Shown one piece after another: positions 1 to 9,380 of a DNA stretch of 64,000 bases; the first letter of the stretch is position 1, and each line of letters starts with the position of its first letter. The position numbers and the translations under genes were made by a program. The notes under the pieces are model-generated. The model worked only from the letters and a program-made list of their open reading frames with translations. It did not search any database and was not told where the DNA came from. This DNA comes from Chitinophagaceae bacterium (GTDB taxonomy: Bacteria; Bacteroidota; Bacteroidia; Chitinophagales; Chitinophagaceae), in NCBI GenBank assembly GCA_016708765.1, contig JADJFD010000002.1, forward strand, positions 434,001 to 498,000, in the 5' to 3' direction.

Positions 1-1845
1 AGCCGCCTGTGCTTCGGCATCTGCATTTGTTTCTTCCGGTAAAGGCCTGTTCATATAAAGTGTTACAGGCATTCCTTTTGCGGCAGTAACCGTTACCCAT
101 TGCTTATTGCTTCCATCAATCTTCCAATTAGAATTATTGAACATATTGATAAGGCTTGGAAAAAGACCAATACCATCTCTGTCGCCATAAATGAATAACT
201 GCACCGCTACATGGTTGCTGCTATCATATGTTAATGCAGCATACGGCACTTCATATATCGGTGGAATGCTTAGCTCTTTGGTAAGGTCAATTTTTTGAGT
301 GCTATCAGCAGAAAGAAATAATTTATTTAAGATATTATAAATAGCTATACCTTTTTTATTACCCGCTGCTAGATTAGTTTTATAATTATCCTGAATATTT
401 TTCAGCATCTGATCTGCCAAAGGTTTCAGCGTTTCTGCAATGCTTGCATAAGAATCTGCTACATCTACTCCATCTTCTATTCCATCTGACTTTTCAAGAT
501 TCTTTACAAAAGCCCTCATCAACGTACTGGCGGGATCTTCTACATCCGGATTATTGCTTTTAGGAAATGATTTAAGAAAAATATCCAGCATATTAAAGCC
601 GGCTGACATTTTTATAAACTTTCTGTACTTATCAAAATGAAGATTCATTAGTAATGAATCGCCTCTGTTATTTATCTTCTTCATCATCAAAGGAAATATC
701 CCTTTCACAAAACTGGAAGTGTAGATAGAGCCATCAGATGATACTGCCAGATAATAAAGTTCCTCTGCTGTTAATGGTTGAATGCTTCTAAACCTGAACT
801 CCGCATTCTCATTATGCAATCCATTAATAACATTTACAAAACTTAGTTTTGCTTTTTGTACTAATCTTGTTGTAAGAGAAGCAAACTCAAAAGCGGTGTC
901 TTTATTCATTGCTCTTTCTGCATAGTCCATCTGTGTTTTTACCAGCAGCTTATAATATTGCAGCGAGTCGTTCTTCACTTCATCAATCTCCGCAATAGTT
1001 AGTTTGCCATTAACAATATTATCGAGGAATGGGAAATATTGCTGACCACTTTTACTCTTGCCCATTTGAACAATGGAATATATGAATTTATCGTCTGTAA
1101 TATTTCTGATAACTGAGCCGAGATGATTAAATGCTTGCGAATAGTCGTACAACTGCCGTGCATATTTTCTTTTATCAATAGCTCTTACCAAGCTATCTGC
1201 AAAAGGCATGTTTGGATTATCCTTTAGCGTTGCAAGCATTTGGGATGGATGCAGTAAACAATATTTTAGTACAAGATTATTCTTTGAATTAATGTAACCT
1301 GCATTCTTATCAAATATGCTGGCGCCCAATACAGCATTACCTGCATCGTAAGGCAATCTGCTTATAACAGATTCTATTGATTTTTTATTTCTGTCTTTTT
1401 CAATACAATCTTCGTAAGCACTTATAATAAGTGGTAAGCTGGAAGGATTTACTTTTTTATCTGAGTTCTGCTTCCAGGTGATGTTGAAATACTTCAACAC
1501 ATTTTCCAAGCCGTAGAGATAATTCACTTTCAAGCGGTGGTCAAATAGAGTATCACTTTCTATCAAGAACTGAAGATTGTCTACCTTTTTTATTAAGGTC
1601 TGCGTAACAATGTAATTAACATCATCATTTTTAGAGGTATTAAAAAAGCTATCTGCTATACCGTCTGATGCTAATATGGCTTTTTGCTCAGCATCTATTT
1701 TATCATGATTAAGCTGCCGTCTGAACTCCGGTTTATAGGATTGAGGAATCTTTACGGTATCTGCAATACTTACACCTTGGGCTGATAATGAGCTGGCTAT
1801 CAGCATAAAAAAGCAAAAGGTAATATATGTTCTCAACTTCATCAT
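1..1845 (-). CDS. Secreted protein of unknown function, 3' end outside window
   Basis: An open frame of 615 codons runs leftward from ATG 1845 (a second ATG follows at once at 1842) to the window edge without a stop, so the C-terminus is missing. The N-terminus is a signal peptide: hydrophobic core followed by SSLSAQG, a typical Bacteroidota signal peptidase I site. The rest is polar and soluble-looking, with no membrane segment, repeat or catalytic motif I recognise. It is divergent from the response regulator gene at 2074. Function unknown; I am confident only that it is a real exported protein. Confidence 0.75.
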   Translation of the reverse strand, partial: MMKLRTYITFCFFMLIASSLSAQGVSIADTVKIPQSYKPEFRRQLNHDKIDAEQKAILASDGIADSFFNTSKNDDVNYIVTQTLIKKVDNLQFLIESDTLFDHRLKVNYLYGLENVLKYFNITWKQNSDKKVNPSSLPLIISAYEDCIEKDRNKKSIESVISRLPYDAGNAVLGASIFDKNAGYINSKNNLVLKYCLLHPSQMLATLKDNPNMPFADSLVRAIDKRKYARQLYDYSQAFNHLGSVIRNITDDKFIYSIVQMGKSKSGQQYFPFLDNIVNGKLTIAEIDEVKNDSLQYYKLLVKTQMDYAERAMNKDTAFEFASLTTRLVQKAKLSFVNVINGLHNENAEFRFRSIQPLTAEELYYLAVSSDGSIYTSSFVKGIFPLMMKKINNRGDSLLMNLHFDKYRKFIKMSAGFNMLDIFLKSFPKSNNPDVEDPASTLMRAFVKNLEKSDGIEDGVDVADSYASIAETLKPLADQMLKNIQDNYKTNLAAGNKKGIAIYNILNKLFLSADSTQKIDLTKELSIPPIYEVPYAALTYDSSNHVAVQLFIYGDRDGIGLFPSLINMFNNSNWKIDGSNKQWVTVTAAKGMPVTLYMNRPLPEETNADAEAQAA

Positions 1846-2049
1846 AAGGTTTAAAAGAGGTAAAGGTACTAAGGCTTTATCTAATAGGGTTTTTACCATT
1901 TTAGTATTGATATTGACGGCTTTAGAAGCAATTTAGCTGCCTCTGCCGCAAAATTAGTTCATTCGCCCAGCCACTGTTGTTCATGTTATGTTATTATTAA
2001 GGTTAGGAAAACTGATGCCATGTGATTTTACTTCGCCAGTATTTCCCGT

Positions 2050-2057
2050 TAGGTTTG
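2050..2057 (+). promoter_or_regulatory. Probable -7 box for the response regulator gene
   Basis: TAGGTTTG matches the Bacteroidota -7 consensus TAnnTTTG and would start transcription near 2065, nine bases before the ATG at 2074. At the expected -33 position there is only TTA or TTT rather than TTG, so support is partial. Confidence 0.35.
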
Positions 2058-2073
2058 CAAAAATTAAGCCTGC

Positions 2074-2751
2074 ATGGAAACAAAAGCCCGGAAAATATTG
2101 ATTGCTGATGACGAACCGGACATCCTTGAGATACTGAAATTTAATCTTGACAACGAAGGCTACGAAGTTATAACTGCTAAAGATGGGGATGAAGCAATAG
2201 AAAAGGCCCGCCGCACCAAACCAGATCTTGTAATATTAGATGTAATGATGCCGAAAAAGAACGGTGTTGAAGTTTGCCAAGTATTGAGAGGTCAACCCGC
2301 CTTTAATGAAACACTTATTATTTTCCTTACGGCTGTAAATGATGAAGGCACACATATAAAAGGCCTTGAAACTGGTGCCGATGATTATATCAGTAAACCG
2401 ATCAGTCCTAAAGTTTTTTTAAGCAGAGTCAATGCGCTGTTTAGAAGAGTTGATAAGTCGGATGTAAGAATTCTAACTATTGACAATCTTACGATAGACC
2501 CGGAACGCTTTATAGTAAAGCTGGATGAAAAAGAAATCATTCTTGCAAAAAAAGAATTTGAACTGCTTTACTTACTAGCATTAAAACCCGGTCGTGTTTT
2601 TCTGCGTCATGAAATATTGAACTCCGTTTGGGGCAAGGAAGTAATTGTAGGCGATAGAACAATTGATGTGCACATAAGAAAGATACGGCAGAAAATAGGT
2701 ATTGACTGTATAACAACAGTTAAGGGTGTTGGGTATAAGTTTGAACTTTAA
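2074..2751 (+). CDS. OmpR/PhoB-family response regulator
   Basis: DNA-binding response regulator of 225 residues. The receiver domain (about 1-120) has the acidic pair D12-D13, phosphoacceptor D56 in the ILDVMMP strand, T86 and K108 followed by P109. The C-terminal winged-helix domain (about 130-225) ends with the typical RTIDVHIRKIRQKIG recognition helix and GVGYKF hairpin. The partner histidine kinase lies 99 bases downstream on the same strand, so the two form a two-component system; the sequences resemble PhoB/PhoR, but the signal is not evident from the window. An ATG start nine bases after the predicted transcription start gives a very short leader. Confidence 0.93.
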   Translation: METKARKILIADDEPDILEILKFNLDNEGYEVITAKDGDEAIEKARRTKPDLVILDVMMPKKNGVEVCQVLRGQPAFNETLIIFLTAVNDEGTHIKGLETGADDYISKPISPKVFLSRVNALFRRVDKSDVRILTIDNLTIDPERFIVKLDEKEIILAKKEFELLYLLALKPGRVFLRHEILNSVWGKEVIVGDRTIDVHIRKIRQKIGIDCITTVKGVGYKFEL

Positions 2752-2755
2752 TAAA

Positions 2756-2844
2756 AAGCTACGAGTTTCGGGCATTGAGCTTTGAGTAATCATTCTTTTA
2801 GTTGAAATAATGCTCGTTACTCAAAACTCACAACTCGTAACTTG
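2756..2844. repeat. Inverted repeat of ACGAGTT-type dispersed element between RR and HK genes
   Basis: The left arm (2756-2790) contains GCTACGAGTT and TTTGAGTAA; the right arm (2815-2844), read on the other strand, contains GTTACGAGTT and TTTGAGTAA. The arms can fold into a long imperfect hairpin with a loop of about 25 bases. The same ACGAGT/GAGTT pattern recurs at 28018-28052 and inside cysS at 30374-30407, so this is a dispersed family. It fills the gap between the response regulator and its kinase and could weaken read-through between them. Confidence 0.6.
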
Positions 2845-2850
2845 CATTCA

Positions 2851-3900
2851 ATGTTTTCCACAAAAAATATTACACCTCGGCAGCTTGCTGCAATTACCGC
2901 CATTGTGCTGGCTGTGCCGGTAAGTGTGCTGGTGTATTTTGTAGAAGATAACTGGGTATGGGCAGCAGCCTCTCTTATTATTCTTTTTTTAGGTGCATAC
3001 ATTCTAATCTCCTTTATGTTGGAGCGGTTTATTTATCGCAAAATAAAACTGATCTACAAATTCATCTATCAAACCAAGGCATCTCGTAAAGAAGAAACCT
3101 ATTATAAATATGTATTACCACAAAAAAGTATTGATGAAGTGCGGGAAGATGTGGAAGCCTGGGCCGAAGAAAATAAAAAAGAGATTGAACTTCTGAAAAA
3201 GAATGAGCAGTTTCGCCGTGAGTTTCTGCAAAATCTTTCGCATGAATTTAAAACACCAGTTTTTGCCATACAGGGCTATGTAGAATCTTTATTAACTGGG
3301 GCAATGAAGAATCCGGACATCAATAAAAACTTTTTGGAAAAAGCTGCTAAGAATGTAGACCGGCTGAGTAACCTGCTAAATGACCTTGATGAAATATCCA
3401 GTCTGGAAAGAGGCGAACTCGTTTTATATAAACAAAACTTTGTAATACAAGAGCTGATAAAAGATGTATATGAAAGCTTATCTATAAAAGCAGATCAAAA
3501 GAATATCCGCTGTATTATTAAAAAAGGATGTGAAGCACCACTTACCGTTTTTGCTGATGAAGAAAAGGTAAGACAAGTAGTTACCAACCTAATCAAAAAC
3601 TCTTTAAAATACGGCAAACTTAAAGGAACCATTACCGCCAGCATGTACAATATCGATGGCAAACATATACTAATAGAAATGTCTGATGATGGTATTGGTA
3701 TAAATGAACGGCACCTGCCTAGACTGTTTGAACGGTTTTACAGAACCGAAGAAGGTCGTAGTATAGATGTAACAGGCAGCGGACTTGGCCTAGCTATTTG
3801 CAAACACATTATAGAAGCTCATGGACAAACGATTCATGTACGCAGTAAAGAGAATGTTGGTACTTCTGTTGGATTTACATTGGAAACAAAAAAGGATTGA
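2851..3900 (+). CDS. Membrane sensor histidine kinase, PhoR-like
   Basis: Sensor kinase of 349 residues that should phosphorylate the regulator encoded just upstream. Two closely spaced membrane segments (about 12-32 and 36-57) leave almost no periplasmic domain. A linker leads to the HisKA domain with phosphoacceptor H131 in NLSHEFKTP, then a HATPase_c domain with N box TNLIKNSLKYG, G1 DDGIGI and G2 GSGLGLAICK. An in-frame TTG lies at 2842, but ATG 2851 is the more likely start and leaves the upstream repeat outside the gene. The tiny sensor region suggests sensing through the membrane or a partner protein (inference). Confidence 0.92.
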   Translation: MFSTKNITPRQLAAITAIVLAVPVSVLVYFVEDNWVWAAASLIILFLGAYILISFMLERFIYRKIKLIYKFIYQTKASRKEETYYKYVLPQKSIDEVREDVEAWAEENKKEIELLKKNEQFRREFLQNLSHEFKTPVFAIQGYVESLLTGAMKNPDINKNFLEKAAKNVDRLSNLLNDLDEISSLERGELVLYKQNFVIQELIKDVYESLSIKADQKNIRCIIKKGCEAPLTVFADEEKVRQVVTNLIKNSLKYGKLKGTITASMYNIDGKHILIEMSDDGIGINERHLPRLFERFYRTEEGRSIDVTGSGLGLAICKHIIEAHGQTIHVRSKENVGTSVGFTLETKKD

Positions 3901-4093
3901 GTTTGAAGGATTTGTTTTACAAATTAACCTAACCACAAAAAAAGTTAAACGTTTTCTTTTCTTTGAAAATGGTTAATACTTACAGATTACAATTTATATA
4001 TTGTTGACACTTTCCTATTGCCGTATTTCCAAAGTGTCACCGTGCATCTTTGGAAAAATCCACTCAGTAATTTAATTTTTCTTAAAGTACATT

Positions 4094-4897
4094 TTACTCC
4101 TTTCCATCAAACAAATTACCCAAACCGCCCAACACACTGCCTTCTTCTTTACGTTTGTAAGTTCCGTAAGCAACTATTCTACCGGCTAATCTGCTTATCG
4201 GTAATGATTGTATCCATACTTTGCCCGGTCCTTGCAGTTTTGCAAAGAACAAACCTTCGCCGCCAAACATAAAGTTCTTCACTCCTTTTACAAATTCAAT
4301 TTCGAACTGTGTTTGTGGTGTGTAGCCAACTACACAACCAGTATCTATTTTTAATATTTCGCCTGTCTTTAATTCTCTTTCTACAATAAAACCACCTGCA
4401 TGTAAAAAAGCCATGCCATCTCCTTCTATCTTTTGCATAATGAAACCTTCGCCACCGAAGATGCCAACGCCCAACTTACGCTGCAAGTGTATGCCTACAC
4501 TTACTCCTTTAGCCGCACAGAGAAAAGCATCTTTTTGTGCAATGATAGTGCCACCAAGTTGTTCTAAGTCCATCGGAATTATTTTGCCGGTATAAGGTGC
4601 GGCAAAACTTATTTTTCTTTTACCCTGTCCAGTATTAGTAAAAGCGGTCATAAACAGGCTCTCACCCGTAAGCACTCTTTTACCGGCACTTACTAATTTA
4701 CCTAAGAATCCGGTGGGAGCTTGTGCCGAACCATCACCAAAAATGGTTTCCATTTGAATACCGTCATCCATCATCATCATAGCACCACTTTCTGCAATAG
4801 CAGTTTCCTGTGGATCAAGCTCTACTTCTACAAATTGTAATTCTTCACCATATATCTTGTAGTCAATTTCATGGTTGTTGCGGTTTATCTGGCTCAT
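4094..4897 (-). CDS. AIM24 / TIGR00266 family protein
   Basis: A 267-residue cytoplasmic protein of the AIM24 family, recognised by the N-terminal ESGAMMMMDDGIQMET segment, repeated glycine-rich strands such as FGGEGFIMQKIEGDG and the long jelly-roll-like beta pattern. Bacterial members are common but biochemically uncharacterised; the mitochondrial homologue affects cristae organisation. There is no signal peptide or membrane segment. It is transcribed on its own, divergent from the M16 protease gene. The family assignment is firm; no specific function can be claimed. Confidence 0.88.
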   Translation of the reverse strand: MSQINRNNHEIDYKIYGEELQFVEVELDPQETAIAESGAMMMMDDGIQMETIFGDGSAQAPTGFLGKLVSAGKRVLTGESLFMTAFTNTGQGKRKISFAAPYTGKIIPMDLEQLGGTIIAQKDAFLCAAKGVSVGIHLQRKLGVGIFGGEGFIMQKIEGDGMAFLHAGGFIVERELKTGEILKIDTGCVVGYTPQTQFEIEFVKGVKNFMFGGEGLFFAKLQGPGKVWIQSLPISRLAGRIVAYGTYKRKEEGSVLGGLGNLFDGKE

Positions 4898-5020
4898 AGT
4901 TGTAATTTTTCTTAAAGATAATAAACAGATATGTAGGATTATGCAACAGTATTGACAAAAGGTGAGGATAAGAGGCTGCTTTTCTTTAAATTGCCGATTC
5001 TACAAAAAAGAATATACTAT

Positions 5021-7873
5021 ATGAAACAAAGAATTTTCTTATTGACCATGCTTACAGCTTTGCTGGGAACAATGGCAAACGGACAGACAAAACTTATTGA
5101 AAAAGTAACTAAGACCGGAGATGAAATTGTTATCCCGTACGAGAAATATCAACTGGATAATGGCCTTACATTAATTATACATGAAGATCATAGTGATCCG
5201 CTGGTTCGGGTAGATGTTACCTATCATGTAGGCTCTGCAAGAGAAGAGATTGGCAAATCAGGCTTTGCACATTTTTTTGAACATATGATGTTTCAGGGAA
5301 GTGATAATGTAGGTGATGAGCAACATTTTAAAATAGTAACTGAATCAGGAGGTACGTTAAACGGGACTACCAACCGAGACCGTACTAATTATTTCGAAAC
5401 AGTACCTAATAACCAGTTGGAAAAAATGCTCTGGCTGGAAGCCGACCGCATGGGTTTTTTATTAGATGCTGTTACACAACAGAAGTTTGAGATACAAAGA
5501 GCAACGGTGAAGAATGAAAGAGGGCAGAATTATGACAACCGTCCTTATGGTTTGGCGCAAGAAAAATTATCACAGGCCATGTATCCATATGGACATCCAT
5601 ATAGTTGGTTAACGATTGGTTATATTGAAGATTTGAACCGTGGTAACGTAAATGATTTGAAGAACTTTTTTCTTCGATGGTATGGTCCAAACAATGCAAC
5701 ACTTACAGTTGGTGGAGATGTAAATCCTAAAGATGTAGTGAAGCTGGTAGAAAAATATTATGGCTCTATTCCTCGTGGACCTGAAGTAAGCAATATGCCA
5801 AAGATGGTTCCTGAATTAACAAAGCATCGTTTTGTTTCTTATACAGATAACTATGCAAGAGTGCCGGTAATGCTGAGAGCATATCCAACTGTGCCTAATT
5901 ATGATAATGATATGGCAGCTTTGGATTGCCTTGCAGAAATTCTTGGGCAAGGAAATAATTCAATTCTTTATCAAGAGCTTGTAAAAAAGCAATTGGCATT
6001 AGCTGCAACAGCCAGTCATTCCAACTCTGAATTATCTGGTGAGTTTATGTTCCAGGTTGTTCCCTATCCTGGAAAGTCGCTAGCCTCTATGTATTATTTA
6101 TTAGATCAGGCAATGCTTGCTTTTGAAAAAAGAGGAGTAACGGATGAAGATATTGCAAAGTTTAAAGGGCAGCAGGAGTCACAAGTAATAAATAGTTTGC
6201 AAAGCGTTTCTGGTAAAGTAGCACAACTTGCCGCTTATAACACATTTGCTAGCACACCGAATATGATTGGCAAAGAACTAAACATGGTTCGTTCGGTTAC
6301 TAAAGAAGATGTGATGAGAGTGTATAATAAATACATCAAGTATAAGCATTGCGTAGTGCTGAGTGTTCTCACTAAAGGGCAGGATAAAATGATTGTAGGT
6401 GATAATAACTTTAAAGTGGATGAAGTTGGATACACTGCTCCAGATTATGGATACAATGGACTTACTTATAAAAAAGCAAAAGACAACTTTGACAGAAGCA
6501 AACAACCACCAAGCGGAGCCAACCCTGTAATAAAAGTTCCTGCTTTCTGGACCAAAGATCTTGGTAATGGAATAAAAGCTATTGGTGCGGATAATACAGA
6601 ATTACCATTAGTGAACATGTCTATTAAAATTCCTGGCGGCCATTTGATGCAGGCAAATAATATTGACAAAGCAGGTCTTTCTTCTTTCTTCGCTTCGATG
6701 ATGAATGATGATACTAAAAACAGATCGTCAGAGGATTTCAGTAAAGAACTTGAAAAACTTGGCAGCAATATCAGTGTTTCCAGTGGAACAGATGGCATTA
6801 CCTTCCAGGTATCATCTTTGAAAAAAAACCTTGATGCTACATTGGTATTGCTTGAAGACAGAATGTTGAATCCAAAATTCACAGAAGATGCATTCAGCAG
6901 AATAAAACGTCAGTCATTAGAAAGTTTCAAACAAACAAAATCACAGCCAGCAGCCATTGCTTCTAGTGTGTTTGACAAATTGAATTATGGCAAGGATAAT
7001 ATTTTAGGCATCAGTCAACGAGGCACAGAAGAAACAGTAAAAACATTTACACTGCAAGATGTAGAAAACTATTATGCTAATAATATCAGTTCACAAGGAA
7101 CTAATGTAGTTGTAGTTGGTGATGTGACTGAAGGTGAAATAGTTCCAAAGCTTGCCTTCCTGAATAAATTGCCAAACAAAAAAGTAGAAATACCAACAGT
7201 AAAAGCAACGAGCAATGTAGAAAAAACAAAGATCTATTTTGTAGATGTAAAAGGTGCTGCACAAACAGAATTCCGTGTGGGTGATATCACTAACCTGAAG
7301 TATGACGCAACCGGAGAATACTTCAAAGCCTTCTTGACCAATTATCCGTTGGGTGGTGCATTCAACAGCCGTATCAATCTTAACCTGAGAGAAGATAAGG
7401 GTTGGACATACGGTGCCCGCAGCGGATTTAGCGGTGATAAGCACACTGGTGAGTTTTCTTTTAGTTCAGGTATCAGAGCTCCTGCCACTGATAGTGCTTT
7501 AGGAGAAGTATTGAAAGAACTAAAAGAATATGCTGCTAACGGCGTTACTTCAGAAGAAATGACCTTTATGAAAAGTGCATTGGGTCAGATAGATGCTCAG
7601 CGGTATGAAACTGGTTTTCAGAAAGCAGGTTTCATTGGCAGAATATTAGAATATAATCTTCCTGCCGACTATGTAGATCAGCAAAATGAAATTCTTAAAA
7701 ATATTACTAAAGCCGAATTAGATGCCGTTGCAAAAAAATGGTTGAATGTTGATAAGATGAATATTCTGCTGGTTGGTGATAAAGAAAAAGTATTGCCAAC
7801 ATTACAGAAATTCGGATATGAAATAATTGAACTGGATATTGATGGTAATCCTGTTCAGAAAAAAGGATTCTAG
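5021..7873 (+). CDS. Secreted two-domain M16 zinc metallopeptidase
   Basis: A 950-residue exported zinc peptidase of the pitrilysin (M16) family. ATG 5021 gives a clean signal peptide ending LLGTMANGQ; an in-frame TTG at 4952 would only add a non-signal extension. The first M16 half carries the inverted zinc motif HFFEH at residues 84-88, with the glutamates expected about 70 residues later. The second half (about 510-950) is the catalytically inactive M16_C-type repeat with the RxxxGWTYGARSGF strand. The two halves form a clam-shell that degrades peptides, probably in the periplasm. A strong terminator follows directly. Confidence 0.93.
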   Translation: MKQRIFLLTMLTALLGTMANGQTKLIEKVTKTGDEIVIPYEKYQLDNGLTLIIHEDHSDPLVRVDVTYHVGSAREEIGKSGFAHFFEHMMFQGSDNVGDEQHFKIVTESGGTLNGTTNRDRTNYFETVPNNQLEKMLWLEADRMGFLLDAVTQQKFEIQRATVKNERGQNYDNRPYGLAQEKLSQAMYPYGHPYSWLTIGYIEDLNRGNVNDLKNFFLRWYGPNNATLTVGGDVNPKDVVKLVEKYYGSIPRGPEVSNMPKMVPELTKHRFVSYTDNYARVPVMLRAYPTVPNYDNDMAALDCLAEILGQGNNSILYQELVKKQLALAATASHSNSELSGEFMFQVVPYPGKSLASMYYLLDQAMLAFEKRGVTDEDIAKFKGQQESQVINSLQSVSGKVAQLAAYNTFASTPNMIGKELNMVRSVTKEDVMRVYNKYIKYKHCVVLSVLTKGQDKMIVGDNNFKVDEVGYTAPDYGYNGLTYKKAKDNFDRSKQPPSGANPVIKVPAFWTKDLGNGIKAIGADNTELPLVNMSIKIPGGHLMQANNIDKAGLSSFFASMMNDDTKNRSSEDFSKELEKLGSNISVSSGTDGITFQVSSLKKNLDATLVLLEDRMLNPKFTEDAFSRIKRQSLESFKQTKSQPAAIASSVFDKLNYGKDNILGISQRGTEETVKTFTLQDVENYYANNISSQGTNVVVVGDVTEGEIVPKLAFLNKLPNKKVEIPTVKATSNVEKTKIYFVDVKGAAQTEFRVGDITNLKYDATGEYFKAFLTNYPLGGAFNSRINLNLREDKGWTYGARSGFSGDKHTGEFSFSSGIRAPATDSALGEVLKELKEYAANGVTSEEMTFMKSALGQIDAQRYETGFQKAGFIGRILEYNLPADYVDQQNEILKNITKAELDAVAKKWLNVDKMNILLVGDKEKVLPTLQKFGYEIIELDIDGNPVQKKGF

Positions 7874-7890
7874 AAAAACTATCGTAAAAT

Positions 7891-7923
7891 AAAAAAGTCC
7901 TGCTGATTAGCGGGACTTTTTTA
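7891..7923 (+). terminator. Rho-independent terminator after M16 protease gene
   Basis: AAAAAGTCC and GGGACTTTTTT form a stem with a short loop followed by a T-run, 18 bases after the protease stop. The A-run on the left arm also lets it work for the convergent lipoprotein gene. Confidence 0.85.
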
Positions 7924-7956
7924 TTGCTTCATCTTCTGCTTCCAATAAAAGATTTA

Positions 7957-8514
7957 TTATTTTACCTTCATCCATAGCACAACAGTGCTGCGGTTAAATT
8001 GTCTTGGCGTTTCTACTATCATTGTATTATCCTTTATTCCTGCAACAAAATAAGTTGATGTCAATACCATTGGTTCAGTAGTACCGGGAAAACTCATAGT
8101 GCCATCTGTATCAGGATATGTAAATTGGAATTTCATTCCCGCTTTTTCTTCATCTTTTACCTCTTCATCAATTTTATATGCAGCGTCCCATATTTTTCCA
8201 TCGTCTGTAATTTTTACCAAAGTGTCATTCATAAACTGAAGAACAAATTTTTCTCTTTCTGACTGGTATTTTTCTGCAAAATCATTCTGCTCTTTTTCCT
8301 CATCAAACCATCTATATGGTTCTTCTTTATCAAGTCCTGATGCAAATGGAGATATAGTGCCGATACGGCTGACTGTAAATGTTTTACCAGCTATTAGCTT
8401 TTGTAAATCCCCTTTGGAAACTGGGGCAGGTAAACTATTTTCCTTTTTTTGAGAACAACCTATAAGACAAAACATTACTAATAACGAGGCAATCAATTTT
8501 TTCATATCATTCAT
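7957..8514 (-). CDS. Lipoprotein of unknown function
   Basis: A 185-residue lipoprotein. The N-terminus has a short positive region, a hydrophobic stretch and the lipobox LIGC with C20, followed by a polar SQKKEN tether. The body mixes strands such as FTVSRIGTISPF and KITDDGKIWDAAYKI, with an FTYPDTDGTMSF turn. No catalytic motif is visible and I recognise no family. Translation could also start at the second Met (8505). It converges on the M16 protease gene with a shared terminator between them. Confidence 0.8.
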   Translation of the reverse strand: MNDMKKLIASLLVMFCLIGCSQKKENSLPAPVSKGDLQKLIAGKTFTVSRIGTISPFASGLDKEEPYRWFDEEKEQNDFAEKYQSEREKFVLQFMNDTLVKITDDGKIWDAAYKIDEEVKDEEKAGMKFQFTYPDTDGTMSFPGTTEPMVLTSTYFVAGIKDNTMIVETPRQFNRSTVVLWMKVK

Positions 8515-8648
8515 TTAATGCAAAGATGCCTCTAATATATATGGAAAAAATACCCTGTAAAGGGTAAAAAAATAAACAAAATTCTATTAACAGCGAAGCG
8601 GCCCCAACCACTGAGCCGCCTCTTATAACCAAAACCAACCACCAACTC

Positions 8649-9341
8649 TTAAGACTCTTTTTCTGTTTCTTTCGCTGCCTCTTTTAGCTGCCCCATCCAT
8701 ACTTTTTTTCCTTGTAATCTTCTTACTCCATACATTATGCCAACAAATATGAAGAAGAATGGTCCGGCAAATCCTAGCAAGGCAATAAATCTTGTTCCGT
8801 AAAACTGCCCCATTGGCCTTTTCAATCTTTCAGCTATCAGGTACATACTTGGCACCATTACCAATGTAAGGAAGAAGGAGAATAACAAACCGAAAATAAT
8901 TGTCCAGCTTAATGGCCCCCAGAATACCACACTATCACCACCAAAGAAAATGTTTGGACGCAGATGACTGAATAATCCGGCAAAGTCTATATTGAAACCT
9001 ATCGCCAACGGTAATAACCCTAAAATGGTTGCCACCGCCGTTAATAATACCGGAATGATTCTGATTTTACCAGCTTGGATTGCCGCCTCTCTTGTTCGCA
9101 TACCACGGCCACGAAGTTCATCTGTAAATTCAATAATAAGAATACCATTTTTGATTACTATTCCTGCCAGACCAACAATACCAACCAACAACATGATGGT
9201 AGCTATCGTCATACCTGTTATTGCATAACCCAGCAATACACCAATAACTGAGAAGAAAATCTCTGTAATTACAATAAACGGTTTACTCATCGAGTTAAAC
9301 TGTAATACCAATATCAAAAAGATAAGACCGATAGCAATCAT
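8649..9341 (-). CDS. C-terminal part of RND efflux pump, separated by an in-frame stop
   Basis: Continues the RND transporter frame beyond the TAA at 9381-9383: the same reading frame runs on as QEKETQAFLDTAF and then this segment. It contains the last block of membrane helices of an AcrB-type pump (LQFNSMSKPFIV, the GLAGIVIKNGILIIEF helix, RIIPVLLTAVATILGLLPLA, and FGLLFSFFLTLVMVPSMYL). Whether it is translated separately from ATG 9341, read through, or dead is unknown. On its own it could not form a pump. It is the last gene of the efflux operon. Confidence 0.75.
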   Translation of the reverse strand: MIAIGLIFLILVLQFNSMSKPFIVITEIFFSVIGVLLGYAITGMTIATIMLLVGIVGLAGIVIKNGILIIEFTDELRGRGMRTREAAIQAGKIRIIPVLLTAVATILGLLPLAIGFNIDFAGLFSHLRPNIFFGGDSVVFWGPLSWTIIFGLLFSFFLTLVMVPSMYLIAERLKRPMGQFYGTRFIALLGFAGPFFFIFVGIMYGVRRLQGKKVWMGQLKEAAKETEKES

Positions 9342-9380
9342 AAAAGCTGTATCTAAGAATGCCTGTGTCTCTTTTTCTTG

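Noticed and set aside
2842..2850. TTG start for the histidine kinase
   Set aside because: ATG 2851 follows three codons later and the extra residues are encoded by the flanking repeat.
6466..6882. 138-codon open frame antisense to the M16 protease
   Set aside because: A shadow frame within a conserved coding region without start context or homology.
8590..8625. GCGGC...GCCGC hairpin as terminator of the RND operon
   Set aside because: No T-run follows the stem on either strand and the arms are short.
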